In this document: one piece after another, positions 24,598-60,186 of the stretch
Numbering within the stretch: the stretch's first letter is position 1
Layout of the letters: each line of letters starts with the position of its first letter
Assembly: GCA_021613335.1 (NCBI GenBank)
Contig: JAJTWR010000392.1
Coordinates: 560,001 to 624,000 of the forward strand
Reading direction: 5' to 3'
Length of the DNA: 64,000 bases
Origin: Whitmania pigra
Taxonomy: Eukaryota > Annelida > Clitellata > Hirudinida > Haemopidae
The notes under the pieces: generated by a model
What the model saw: only the letters and a program-made list of their open reading frames with translations
What the model was told of the DNA's origin: nothing
Databases searched by the model: none
Made by a program: the position numbers and the translations under genes

Positions 24598-27500
24598 TCA
24601 GAAAAAGCCAGGAAAGTTAGGAGGATTAAAATCAGGAAACGGACGTCTGCCCCTTCCAGCCCTTGGACCCATCCCAAATGGATTTCCACCACCTGCGGAG
24701 GTCAAATGGTATGTGGTGATTCATTGAGTGAAAATAAATTGTTCTTAAAACCAAACCGTAAAGGACACATACCTCCCATGAAGGGTCCTCTGATTGGTTG
24801 GAATATTTCAAAATCTGAAATAAATGTATTCAAAACAAACTTTAATGAAAGCATCCAAGCAAATAAAACATGTATTAAGAGCATTTGCAGTGACATTAAA
24901 AACATTCCTTGACAACGCTTGCATTTTATGTCGTAAACAACACCTGCTATATATTCCTGGAGATGTATTCCTACCTGGATGTCCAGCACCGGGGTATATG
25001 TCGTACCGACCTCCGATAACCCCCGGTAGGTCTGGATAAGGTGGAGGGAAAAACGGTGAGCGACTGTGGAGTGGCTGCGGTTCAGGTCGTGGGAACATGA
25101 ACTCTCTGAACTTTGACTTTTCCTTCTGCAACTTGTACTGCCTCTTATAAAGCTGTATAATGTATTATATTGCTTGAAAGCAACATCATATGTACAATTT
25201 CAAGGTACAATGCCTTAAATGATATTCTAAATACATATTAAATGCAGATTTCTTCATAAAGTAATGTACAAAACAAATTGTAAATTGAAAGATTGTAATA
25301 ATAATAATAATAACATCAATAATAATAAAAAATAGCAACTGAAACACTTACTTCAAACCAGCTTTCAGAGGAGGACGGAGTTGCAGCTTAAAAAGTGAAA
25401 TGAGATTAACATTTATAAGAACTTTAAAGAGTTCAAAAAGTTATTAATAATTAAATAATCAACAACAACATTCGCAAAAATTGTATTAATAAACCAATTG
25501 AGCTCAGTTAATGACTTAACGTTAAGTAATAATTAAGTCAAGTGAATTAGCAAATGAGTGAAATAGATTTTTTTTTTAAATTTAATTACAACAACATTCA
25601 AACGAATTCGAAACAAAAATCAAAAACACATCTCTCGCTGAGACAAATCGACAGTCCCCACCCTCCTGAAAAATTAACTCCACTGAGCATTGAAACTCAC
25701 CTGGCTGCTTCAGTGAGCTCATCAACTCCAGGTATTTCTTTTTCCAGACAAGTGGCTCCATGCACAGGGTCCTCCAGAACTTTGATGTCTCAGAAAGGCG
25801 GATGATGCTCGAAACTTTGAGAAGGTTCAGCACCTTCAACTGGAAAAAGTGAATAACAATGGTAATAATTCATGAAAATGATAATGATAATAATTTATGA
25901 CGATAATGATACAATTTCATAATTCACTTAAATCTTTTTATAATCGACAAATACTACAGCACAACATAAACAAATTCAACAATTCAACAAATTCCACAAT
26001 TCACCTGGACTTCAAAGGGAAGATTCGACAGTTCTGCCATCTCACGGAAACCGTGAGCTTTGAAATAACAAGAAGCCAAACCATTAGATAACTAATAATT
26101 ATGTAATATATTCAATATTATTGTCGACATCATCATAATTACGATGACCAGCATTCGAATAAATATCATGGTCAAAAGTGAAATTAAGCTAATTAAATAA
26201 ATAAAACAGTTAAATGACTCACCTCTGAGGGCAGACTGGATCATCTTGTTGCCAATCTGATCTCGAAACTGTTTCCTGAGGATACCTGACAAGTCCCTCT
26301 TTGTTGGCCTCGAGGAGTCTGCAAAAAGGAGCAACTAGTGAATGAGATATTACTTGAAGAGTTAATTGGTTCATTATTAGTGACTCATTAATTATCTGGC
26401 TCATGAGTTAATTATCAATGTGGCTCATTAGTTAAAACTAGCTATTGTAAATTAATTAAGTTTTAACAACCTTTGCCGAAGAGATGATCGAGATCAAAGT
26501 TCAAGGAATCCTTCTGAACAATCCTGCCCCCTTCTTTTGAGATGCCTTTAAAAAAAAGATTGTCGTTTAATTATTATTTTTATAATTATTATTATTATTA
26601 CACAATAAATTAATTTATCACTTAATTAATATTTTTATTTTTCAGCATGGATGTCTCAAAAACCCTTCAAAAGAATTCAAAAGCAGCCAATCATCTACTC
26701 TTAAACAAGCCTAAAACTCTAGCAGCTTTTGAACATGAAAATTCCCGGCTGCACAACATCACGAGAAATATATTAGATCGTCATCATTACTTTTACTATT
26801 ACATCTTATTATTATTATATTTATCAACAATATTGAATGAACTGAGAATGCAGTTTCACCATGGAGGATGCTCTTGTTCACCATGGTGACGAGGAATGTC
26901 TCGAATGTGAGGAGTCCAAAGCTCGGATGCGAGAAACTCATTTTTATTGCATCGACGTCTTCCTCTTCATTCTCAACCTGTTAACGATTAAATGTTAAAA
27001 GTAAAACGAGGCCTTATTAAATACTCATTTCATGAAATACTAACTAAATAACCTCAGAATTAGCAAAGATATTATAATTGGTAATGAATTGTGTTAAAAT
27101 ATTTGTATGCTAGTAAGCCATCATTCGTTCTCGTCATCATCATCACCAACAACATCGTCATTATCACTATAATCATCATTTTTTTTGTTAACCTTTTTCG
27201 TATCGACATATTTAAAGCCCAGTTCTGTCATGAGATGGAGCACTGCAACTGCCAACTTCAGCTGTGGAGATGGAGGTGACTTATTGAACCTGGAGGTCAC
27301 CAGGTCAACAGACTGACAGAGCAGGTCATCATCATTATCAGCCATTGTAACGCTTGAATCCAGTGAGCCTACAAATGACGATTTAGAAGTTTCTAAATGA
27401 CTGATCTTTAAATTGAGTTCAAGCGCTCAAAGACGTAATCAGTTCGTTAAACTTAAGTTTCAGCAACCACCAGTCACTCATTATTCATCAACATAGTCAT

Positions 27501-28204
27501 CCAAATTATGTAAATTTCCAACAAACAGACCTTGTGAATTGGTTGTTTTGACCTCATGATCATCAAAATCCATGGGGACTGCACTCCCAGTCATAGTAGT
27601 TTCACTCAGAGATGCAAAGAGCTTAGAACATTCCTGCCTTTTCCTTTGTAAAAAAAAAACTTTAAATTAAAAAAAAATTAATACGGAAAGTAAAATTGTA
27701 ATAGTAATTTTACAAAAAAAGATCAACTCAGTAACAAATTCTTGATTTTATAAAAGACCTCACTCTTCATTTTCTTTGATGACTGACTGTAAACTGTGAG
27801 ATTGAATAACTTCTGGGAAGTATTGTGCTGTTGGCAAAATGTGAACAAGGTCTCCTGATACTAAGCCAACGTCACTAATGAGTCCACTTTCTTCTTCGTC
27901 AATAGTTGAGACTCCATCCAAACTCAAAGAATACTCAAGTCTAAATGAAATTTTTTTTCATTAATTCATTTCATCCAATTTGTGAGCATAATATATTGCA
28001 CAATGTGTAATATAAAATAAAGGTTTTAAACAAAATGCATTAGACATATGGTCATATATATCGTGAAATTGCTAACTAAAAAAAATCTAACGGTAAATCA
28101 CGAATCTTTGCAGAAATAACACTTCTCAACTCGTTAATGGTCTTAACATCATCATTGAATTGAATCAAATGCTTTTCGAGGTTGTAGCGAATTCTGAGCT
28201 TCAT
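24598..28204 (-). CDS. FBXO7, F-box substrate adaptor of an SCF ubiquitin ligase
   Basis: Thirteen exons: 28204-28092, 27940-27764, 27643-27531, 27368-27193, 26977-26860, 26545-26471, 26318-26223, 26057-26005, 25839-25701, 25386-25352, 25152-24975, 24814-24773, 24692-24598. Every junction closes in phase, giving 469 aa (human FBXO7 is about 520). The order matches FBXO7. A ubiquitin-like fold covers residues 1-80 (start MKLRIRYNLEKH, ending SGDLVHILP). A low-complexity linker is followed by the FP (FBXO7/PI31) dimerisation domain at about 140-290. An F-box lies at about 298-345 (LPFEVQ, LVWKKKYLEL). Next come the family block WFELYKRQ and LPGVIGGRYD, then a Pro/Gly/Arg-rich tail ending PNFPGFF. 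In mammals the protein acts in SCF complexes, proteasome regulation and mitophagy; its role here is inferred from homology. Confidence 0.93.
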
Positions 28205-28664
28205 TTTCGACAAGTCATAATGAAACTCTCAGTAAAATCCAAACATCCATCGAGCTTCTATAAACAATCATGGATTCAATATTTAAACTAATATTTATTT
28301 TAAAACATTCTTGTACATTTTCATAGATGTTAATGCTCTTTAACATTATTTAAATTTATATTATCAAGTCAATTTTTTACGTTTTCATTAAGCATTACTT
28401 AAAAAATTGTGGCCGAAAGAGTGGAAAAGGGTATTGAATAACAAGAATGAAAACACGATAATATAAACACGATATTATAAAATAATGCTGTTATGTAACT
28501 TGCTTTCGGGAAATGGATATAACACTTTGACAAAAGTCCACCACTGGGTGATTAAGCGAACGAACGTACGATTCTCTAACTGAGTGGTTTAATCAGCAAT
28601 CCCCCAGACTTTCGACAAAAAAAGACTAAAGTAGCAAAAGCGGGTCTCAGCAAAAGTCGTGACA
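28205..28664. other. Short intergenic spacer between FBXO7 and the HECT gene
   Basis: About 460 bases separating two genes on the same strand. It must hold the FBXO7 promoter and the HECT 3' end. No TATA box was assigned. Confidence 0.5.
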
Positions 28665-28670
28665 TTTATT
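28665..28670 (-). promoter_or_regulatory. Polyadenylation signal of the HECT gene
   Basis: AATAAA on the minus strand, about 35 bases after the TGA at 28708-28706. Confidence 0.6.
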
Positions 28671-28705
28671 CATTGAATAACATTTGCATAACGATTACAG
28701 TCGAT

Positions 28706-34860
<6,155 letters not shown>

Positions 34861-35683
34861 TTCGTCTTTTTGTCAGATATTCACTGAATTACTACTTATT
34901 ACTACTGTTAATTGTTGATTATATTTATTTTTTATTTTTTTATTTATTGCGATTAAGTTTTAAATGACATGCTTAATGTCAACATTTTTCAAATAACTTA
35001 TTTCAAAACAAGTAATTGGAATAATAATGATGAAAGCAATATTGAATATAAAATTAGTTTTTGATTTTGCCATGAACAAAGTTTCTTAATTTGGTTAAAA
35101 CTGACAAAAGTTACCTGCCCTTAAATTTTATTGCTTGAATAAGTTTTTTTTATCTCTAACTCCTCCAGCACTTCGAATAAAAACGAAAGAATTGAATATA
35201 TATTTTTTAAAATTATGTAGCGTTATTGACGAAAATTTTATTGCCCCTTTATTCCGATTATAAGGTGATTATGAAAATAATGCGGGCAATATAACCGATA
35301 TAATGAAGTAATTACAAATTATTTGGGGGCTTCATTCGGTACTCGTCAGTGCTCATCATGTGGTTGTGGTGTAAAGCCAACACTTATAAATTAAATGTCG
35401 GAGAAATATCATGTTAGACTGGCCGAGTTTTAGACCAAAAGAAAAGGTGCTATAACAAATATTTATTTGTATAATATATCATTTTTATCATTATCATCAT
35501 TGTTATAAGGATAAATATATGTATAAAAGTTCTAAGTAATACGAGGGTTATTATCATTTTAATTATAAATTACATTGTCGAACAAGTTAAGTTTGTTCTC
35601 TTCTATTTAAACATACCAAAACTTTAAAGCAGATTCAAACTTTTTACTTTTTCAAAATCAAATACATTTTCTAAAAATAAACA
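34861..35683. other. Divergent intergenic region between the HECT gene and IRF
   Basis: The two genes point away from each other here, so this must hold promoters or upstream exons for both. AT-rich, no motif assigned. Confidence 0.4.
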
Positions 35684-36030
35684 ATGGAGCAACTGTCATT
35701 GTTATTGGGTGTCATGTTTGCTGCTATTCATAGTATCCTGCCTGTTAACGTCAGCTCCAGAAATAGCAACCGAAATGAGTTTTGGAATTTCCGTTCATCT
35801 GAGAAAAATCGGGTTCATTTTCTATGTCGAATTATTTGGAATAGTATGCTTCATTCTAACAGAGGTACATTGGGTACATTGGGTAAATTGGGTACATTTG
35901 AACTATTTCATTTTAGCGGCGATTTACTATTGTTCTACTGGTTTTACAAACTTCGAGTTAAACTTTATTCCTTATTGTTGCCAACTGCCAATGATTACTA
36001 GTGAACAAATTATATAACTTGTTGAATAAA
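35684..36030 (+). other. Weak hypothetical small ORF region
   Basis: Two overlapping frames of about 100 codons are open: one starts at ATG 35684, the other in a hydrophobic frame from about 35709. The second contains an imperfect nonamer repeat (ACATTGGGT, 35870-35905). An AATAAA-like site follows at about 36024. Neither peptide is recognised and neither frame is preferred. It could be an IRF 5' exon, a small gene or chance. Confidence 0.15.
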
Positions 36031-36266
36031 AACTATAGCAAATCTAAGGAATTGTCAAAAATCGAAAATATTGTCGTGTTTATTTGATTAATTTTACTTT
36101 TTTTAATGCTGCAAGAACAACAAATTTATTTAGGAAACATCTTTCTACTAAATACTTTAAAACAGCAGTTTTTAACTATCAATTACATCTGTAACTACAT
36201 ATTACTCATATCAAATTCATTAGTTAATGAATTACAGCCATTTTCTTGTTCAATTTGTCATCGTAA

Positions 36267-39200
36267 GAATGCAATCAGTCGCAAAAAAAAGAAATATTGA
36301 GGGACTGGTTGATGAAGATGCTGAATTCAGGACAAATTCCAGGCTTGATGTGGGTGGACAAAGAGAAGCTCATCTTCAAGATCCCTTGGAAGCACAGAGG
36401 CAAGCAGGATTGGTCAGAAGACAATGGACTGATTTTCAAGGTGATCAATTCATCTTGGTGATGAAATGTCATGTAATAAATGCTGACTTAAAGTGTTATA
36501 ATATTGATCAAGGTGCATACAGAATAATATTGTAAATCTTAAGATTAAGTTTGTGTTAAATAATTCATTAATTGAATAAGCAAATTGCTGGTGATTCTTA
36601 TCAAGGTTCAAACATGCAAAAAATTCTGAGTACCACACAATATCAGCCAAATTGTCAATCACTTAACACTTATAGCTTTAAGACTTTGAATGTAGTACAG
36701 TAACTGCAATAATTGTGTTATAATTAAGCATGCCTAGAACTTATGTTTAAGCTGATTCACAAAAAGACTTATTACTGTCTTTATTATTAAATTTATTAAT
36801 AGTTAGTGTATTATACTTATTAATCAAAACACCAACACAGGCATGGGCACTCCACACTGGTAAAATAGGTGCCTCAGATGACTATGCCAAGTGGAAGACC
36901 AGATTGAGATGTGCTCTTCACAAGGCAGAAGGAATCATCGAGGAAAAGGGAATGAATATGGCCGAAGGTGACGAACCTTTCCGAGCCTACAGGTTTACAC
37001 GGCTAAAGACAAAAAGTGGGTTTTTCTCTATTTTTTAAATGTTATAAATTTCTTTAAAGCTTGATCTGGACTTCAAAATAATTATTATTAAGCATTTCAT
37101 GGGCCTCTGCTGCTAGACTAATTTTTGTTGTTGTTGTTGTCAATAAGTTAAAATTGATTTCCTTGCAGGAAAAAGGACAAGTAGCCTCAATACATGCAAT
37201 GAGATGACAGTTGGAAGACCAGAATTCAAGCAGTCTTCACATTCCTTAAATTATATCAATCAATTCGAGGTCAGTATTGCTTCCTAATTTTTTTATCTTG
37301 GTATCATTTATATTATTTATGCATTAACTTATTTACATCTGTGACTTGTTGGCCTACTTAATTAAAATTTATATCATGCTACCTTCACTTTAATATTTGA
37401 TCTAATGATTACTTATTTACCTACTTAGTAACAATTTACAATGTCATCTCTTCAGTAAGTTATTTAGTTATTTCATAATTTAAGATGAATGGATAGTCAT
37501 GAGTCCATCATTCTCTGGTTGTTTCTTATGTACTTTATTTTCCATAAATTTTCAGAATATCCCAACAGTGGTACAGTGCATCAGTGAGTGTTTATGTTTA
37601 ATTTTGTTTTATTTTGTAGCATATGAAAAATAATATATATAAACAAGAAATATTGTGGCCTATTGTCAAGATGATAAAGTGCTTGACAATAAATATCACG
37701 TGGAACCTTAGATTAGAACCTAATTAAGTGGTCTAATTCTTTTGACAATCTCGACTCTTGATTTTTTTAAAACACAAGAGATGGTAATGATATGATATGA
37801 TGATAATGGATAATTGTTACTACTATGCTATGCTAGACAAATTAATGACAACATATTAATATTATAATACTAAACATAAAAGTAGTACGACTAACGACAA
37901 CATTTTACGTTGCATAATTACGATAGTTTGAGGTAATCCCATTATTTATTGTTGTCTAAGATTTTGAAGATTCGGAAGAACTGTCGGAAGCTGATATGCC
38001 TCATGTTGATTCAACTGTTGAGATAAGTCAGTTGATTATCAATTATTTCAACAAATCTTGAAAAGGTCAATAACTGAATAATGAGATGGATATAATATCT
38101 GCATGAATATCAACAAATCTAGAGTACATAAACAACTTAATGTGAACTGAAAGAATAATAAATGATTTTAAATTCTTGATATAAAGAGTTAACATTAAGT
38201 CATGAGACTTTATTTGAAATCACTTCCAAAATCACTTACATTGTCTGGAATATCAATGTAATAAATTCATGCATTCTTAATTTTTTTTTAAATCAGGCAG
38301 TGATGTAAACGAAGATGAGTCAGTAGAAGTTTGCACGTTCACACCATTACAAGGTGATCTGGATAATGGATCATCCTATGCACTTGATGACATCATAGGT
38401 CAGAATTTATCTCAAATTTAAGTAAACTCGTTCAAAAGAGCCAACAAAAATTCAAGTTGGAATTGAAGCTAAGGTTTAAAAGAATGGTTACAACATATCA
38501 ATATTTCCCTCATTTTGTGAGCATCATCGCAAATCAATCCAAATATCTTGATTTTTATTTTGACAAATTCATAATTTTAAAAGATTTCCCTTTTAAAAAA
38601 GGAATCTCTTTAGAAGTGCAATTCAAAGGACAGACCATTTTGAAAGATTCTTTCTGCAAAAATGAAAAGGTGCTCCTGAAATCATCGTGCCATCTCTACA
38701 GAGATCGAGACATGACAGTGGATAAAATAGTTAGTCAATGGATATTTGTAATAATTGTTTATTGGTGATATTAATTAATTAATGCTGATCAGTAATTATT
38801 GATGACCATTTTTGAAACATTAACGAATGCATTTAGATCACTATTGAAGAAAAAGGAGACAACATCTTACAAGATCTTCTCAGGGCAATGGCTGAAGGTC
38901 TGCACTTTCTGTATTCTGAGGAGGAGATGTTTGTAAAACAGGCTACAAGGTAAAGTTGCTTCTGATATGGGTAATCCATTTTTCACCAACTTTAGGAGAA
39001 ATAGTAATTTGAAATTTGTGCAATTTGCCAATGATCAAAATATGTGATGTTAAGATTCACTTGTGAATGGTTAAATATGAGTAATTTTAAACCATGACTA
39101 CATTTTTAAATTCAAAACTGATTAACAATATTCAGATGCGACGTTCGCATCACCTATTTGTCTCCAATGGAAACCAGTTTGGGCGTGAAGCTGGCAGACG

Positions 39201-39334
39201 AGGTCACGATTCCATTTGACAGCAGGTCCCTCATCAAATTTGAAGTTTTTCAGAACTCATCATCTCAACTTGAAACTGTTCACAAAGATGGTCTCGTCAT
39301 TTTGGTCAAACCCATCACAAATGAGATTAATTGA
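36267..39334 (+). CDS. Interferon regulatory factor (IRF) family transcription factor, start uncertain
   Basis: Exons: about 36267-36440, 36841-37015, 37169-37269, 37556-37583, 37961-38026, 38297-38398, 38614-38729, 38837-38949, 39136-39334 (TGA 39332-39334). Phases close throughout. The first two exons encode the DNA-binding domain with its tryptophan cluster: DWLMKMLNSG, PGLMWVDKEK, IPWKHRGKQDW, AWALHTG, KWKTRLRCAL, then a YRFTRL end. The middle exons are acidic and poorly conserved. Exons from 38614 on encode an IRF-association-domain-like region (EVQFKGQTI, LYSEEEMF, then the last exon). Invertebrate IRFs exist in molluscs, annelids and amphioxus, and act in innate immune and developmental transcription. 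The first exon frame runs back to a TAA at 36264 without an ATG. Either a short upstream exon supplies the start, or the A8 run at 36283-36290 has an indel. Confidence 0.87.
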
Positions 39335-40569
39335 TGGCTTGCATCCTTTATGCCTTAATATTACTATGTGTCTGCAATTTTATGAGTTAACAGGGCAGTA
39401 CATAGGCTGAATTCCATAAATACTTTAATGTTACTTCTTATATTATGGAGATCAGCAAGGAACATTGAAATTATTTTGTTCTTAAATTGTTCTTGCTCTT
39501 TGTTGCTGTTGTTGTTTGTTTCAAGTGCATTTCGTTTTCCCTTTGATTAACCTAAAAGAACTTAATTCACAATTTCACCTCAGCCTCAGTCTCTTCCACC
39601 TTAATCAGTTTTTTTTTTTTGTTTTTATTTTTTTTGCAAACCACGCATTATAAAACAAGTTGTTGCATCTCGTTTCTCTTTTTGTTTTATGATTGCGTAG
39701 TTGAACTACTAAAAAATTTTATGCCAAATTTTAGATACTCTGACATGACTAATTTTCTAACATCTCATAAAAGTTGCTGTTTGTTCATAATATCCTATTC
39801 ATTTGCTTCCTTTCTCTTAATCTAAGATTTCCCATTGCATATGAGTTCTTAGGTTTTCTTGTGTGAAAATTTCTCCATTTTAGGACATTTATCATTCTGT
39901 TAAACAGTTCAAAATCATATCATCAGATGATTTTGCATTCAAACCAATTGTATGACTACAGTTCTGAACAGCTCATCAAATTCAGTTACACATCTATAGA
40001 TTTTTGCATTGAGTTAACTTGCACTATTTTATATAAAACAAACGATAAAGAGTTGAAAAGAGATTCGAAAAAGTATAAATTCCAGCTGGAGTGGAGTTTG
40101 CTATTTTGTATTTTTTAAATAGTTATTTTTTGTGTTATATATTTGTAATAAATTGATAAATAATAATTTATAATAATAATAATAACGTCTGTACCTTTTA
40201 ATAATCGAGGTTCAAATTCAGCAGACGATTGCAAGGAGATGAGAGCGGTATAAAAATGTCGCTCCGACGAAAAATGCAATTGCAAAAAACGTTGGTCTAT
40301 CAATTCTAAGATATTTTGCAATTGAAACTCAGTTAAGCATCATAAGCATTGCTTAAGCCTTTAAAAATCAGATACTGGAAATCCCTGGCCAAAAAAGTTC
40401 TAGTTAAAATATAAGCGTAAATTATTTATTTGAAAGGTTGTTAATATTTATGCTTAAAACTTTTAAAAAACTTAGACATAGTAATTATATTATTTGTACA
40501 GATATTTCATCGAACCCTAGTAAACAGAAGAAATTCATGTGATAGACTCCGCTTGCGAGAACTTCAAGA
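39335..40569. other. Intergenic region between IRF and STK11IP
   Basis: AT-rich. It presumably contains the IRF 3'UTR and the STK11IP promoter. No gene or repeat recognised. Confidence 0.4.
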
Positions 40570-57796
<17,227 letters not shown>

Positions 57797-59195
57797 ACCT
57801 TGATCATTGCCTCAGCAGATCTTTCTCGTTGGCTCTTCTGTTTCTGTTGGTTTTACTCACACTCTCTGCGATTGGTCTATTGCAAGTGTGTCATGGTGAA
57901 TGTGAATGTTTGGGCTGAGTGCCATTCTCATGACATGTTTGAAATTTGTTGACTGGAACAAAATAATTTCAATTGATTAAATGATTTGAATCAACCAAGT
58001 AGTCATCATCATCATCATTGACGTCACCGCCGTTGTCAAGCTCGTGTTTCTTGCTTCCTGTGCGTGTTTAAATCACATTCCAGTACCTTTATTTTGTGCA
58101 TCTCAAGGAAATTTTGAGGAAAACAGTAAACGAGTGCACTCACTTGTTCTCACTCATGGTCATTTATAACAGAGTTGTGAGATGAAGCACATGCTTCAAG
58201 TTCTTCATCGTCATTACCATTACCATCGTCATCATTTCTAAGAACTGACACTAATAATTAACAACTTAGGGTTATCATTGCCATTCTGTTTGTAAGATTA
58301 AATTTTATGTTAATTTCTTTTGTGTTTTGTAATTAATTGTTTAATCGGTGCTAATCACTGGAAGGGTTATGTTCTGTTGCAATGAAGATGTTTGCTTTCT
58401 GTATCATCTTATTGTTTCTTACTTGCAATGATTAACTCACATCATGAATTGTTGATAATTCATATTTTGTCAATTATTTTACAAATTATTATTGTAATAT
58501 AACAGTTTGGAATCTCATAAGAGTTTTGATTGCATATAATTAGCTATGTATTATAATTACCTTCTTATAATAATTCCCCTGTACAATAATTATTCTCGTA
58601 TAATAATTGTCATAATAATTATTCCTGTAATATTTTGATCAAGCATTTGATGATGGTGTCAAGTAGGGCACCCCATCATAATAGCCCCGACAAATATACT
58701 TTGCAACGGGAACTCGGGGAAGGATCAAAGGAACCTTCGTGACTTAATGAGTGTCTGGTAAATTATCTTTGTGCAGATGGCACATGTTGCTTGTCAGTCG
58801 ATAATTTATATTAAATACCAACTTGAAAAGTCCATGCAAAGTGAGGAAGTAGCCGGAATCCTAATAATATTTTAGAAGATAATTCTTCCACTTAATGAAA
58901 TTTCATGTAACCAATTAAACTCAGAACGGTCATAAAATCATTGAAACCACTAACTTCGAATTAAATTTGGAATCAGTTATCTGTTAATGTAATGAGTTTA
59001 ATAAACTCGCAAAATTTTTTTAATGTATTGTATTTTGTCCTGGGCTATTTGACGAGTCACCGTCGATTAGATATTGTAACATCTAATTAAGATTAGAAAA
59101 GTTAAACTGATAAAGCAGTTCATTAATCATCATGGAGATCATCATTAACATCATTTTTAAGGTATTTTTGTATTTTTCTTGCTGATTTCCAAAAG
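57797..59195. other. 3' flank of STK11IP
   Basis: Likely contains the STK11IP 3'UTR; an AATAAA occurs near 58999. No gene or repeat recognised. Confidence 0.4.
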
Positions 59196-59943
59196 TTTTG
59201 TCATTGAGAAATGTCGAGATATTAAAACGAGAGATTGTTACTATGGTTACTATGCCACCGCGTGCTGCAAAACATGCAGTTCCCTCGTCCAGAACTCGTC
59301 AAATATCAACTGTCTGTATGGAGATAAAATAAAAGACTACACGGACCTTGAGTCTGAAATTTGTCGCCTCTCGACGCAATCTTGTTGTCAAACATGCGCC
59401 AGACATTTGGCACAAAAAAAGACCACTAACCTAGGTATTGGAACTAGCACTTTATAAATATTTAAAATATATCTATTTGAGCAAAAGCATGTTTCATAAC
59501 TATTTACAAGTACCACACTTTCAAATGAGGACATCAATATTTCTTCATCCTATGACTTCTCTTGCAACCAAATAATTTGTTTTTTCAGATTCTTGTGAAG
59601 GAGATTTCAATGACACTTTATCCATCCAAGGCGTTTGGGGCTATCCAATACTAGGATATTGCAAGTCATTGGTCATAGCGATTCTTTTGTGTTAACCAAG
59701 AATTTAATGATAACTTTCAAATTATGTTTGATAATTTTGCAAAATCAATTAAGTTGAATTGACATTATTGTTATATAGACAACTGCAAAAGTGATTTGGA
59801 CCTGATGAAATACGTATCACAGAGTTGCTCCTGCAGAGATTTAGTGGAAAGCAACCCAAGTCTGTGTAAAACCCAAACAATGAAGGATAGATGCTGCAAA
59901 TCGTGTGGAAGACTTATTGTCAGACCTTTGAAATCTTCGTAGT
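59196..59943 (+). pseudogene. Detached C-terminal tail of an ADAMTS-like gene
   Basis: Blocks 59196-59434, 59589 to about 59694 and about 59781-59943 (TAG) are homologous to exons 15254-14892, 14827-14660 and 14425-14256 of the ADAMTS gene. Shared motifs are CYYGYYATACCKTC against CYSGYYAITCCKTC, NCLYGDK and the LSTQ(S/Y)CCQTC pair. The middle block stops early (TAA at about 59692) and loses half its cysteine module, and no phase-compatible junction to the last block was found. No protease or leader exon lies upstream. Either a truncated duplicate or a gene for a short cysteine-rich secreted protein whose start I missed. Confidence 0.6.
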
Positions 59944-60186
59944 TGATGTGTTTGGCTTTAGAATGGAATTTTATTTTATTTTAAATAAAGCATATGAATC
60001 TTTTCACAACCATTGCGATAAATTAAAATTTCAACAACTAGATTTTCCAAAATGATACCTTTTTTGAAAGTATTAAAAGTTAGAAATTCAACATTTGGAA
60101 TGTTTATAATTTTCGCTTTGTCCAAATTTGTCGATAAATATTAAATATAAAAAAATATTTATCCCATCTTTCTACAGAGCTGAGCA

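Noticed and set aside
28499..28640. Imperfect inverted repeat (arms around 28530 and 28617, each with AAAGTC and TGATTAA)
   Set aside because: Arms match only partly, with no target duplication or second copy seen; too weak to call a miniature transposon.
35684..36017. Overlapping 100-codon frames as a definite gene
   Set aside because: Two frames are equally open, neither is recognised, and an imperfect nonamer repeat explains part of the openness; kept only as a weak region.
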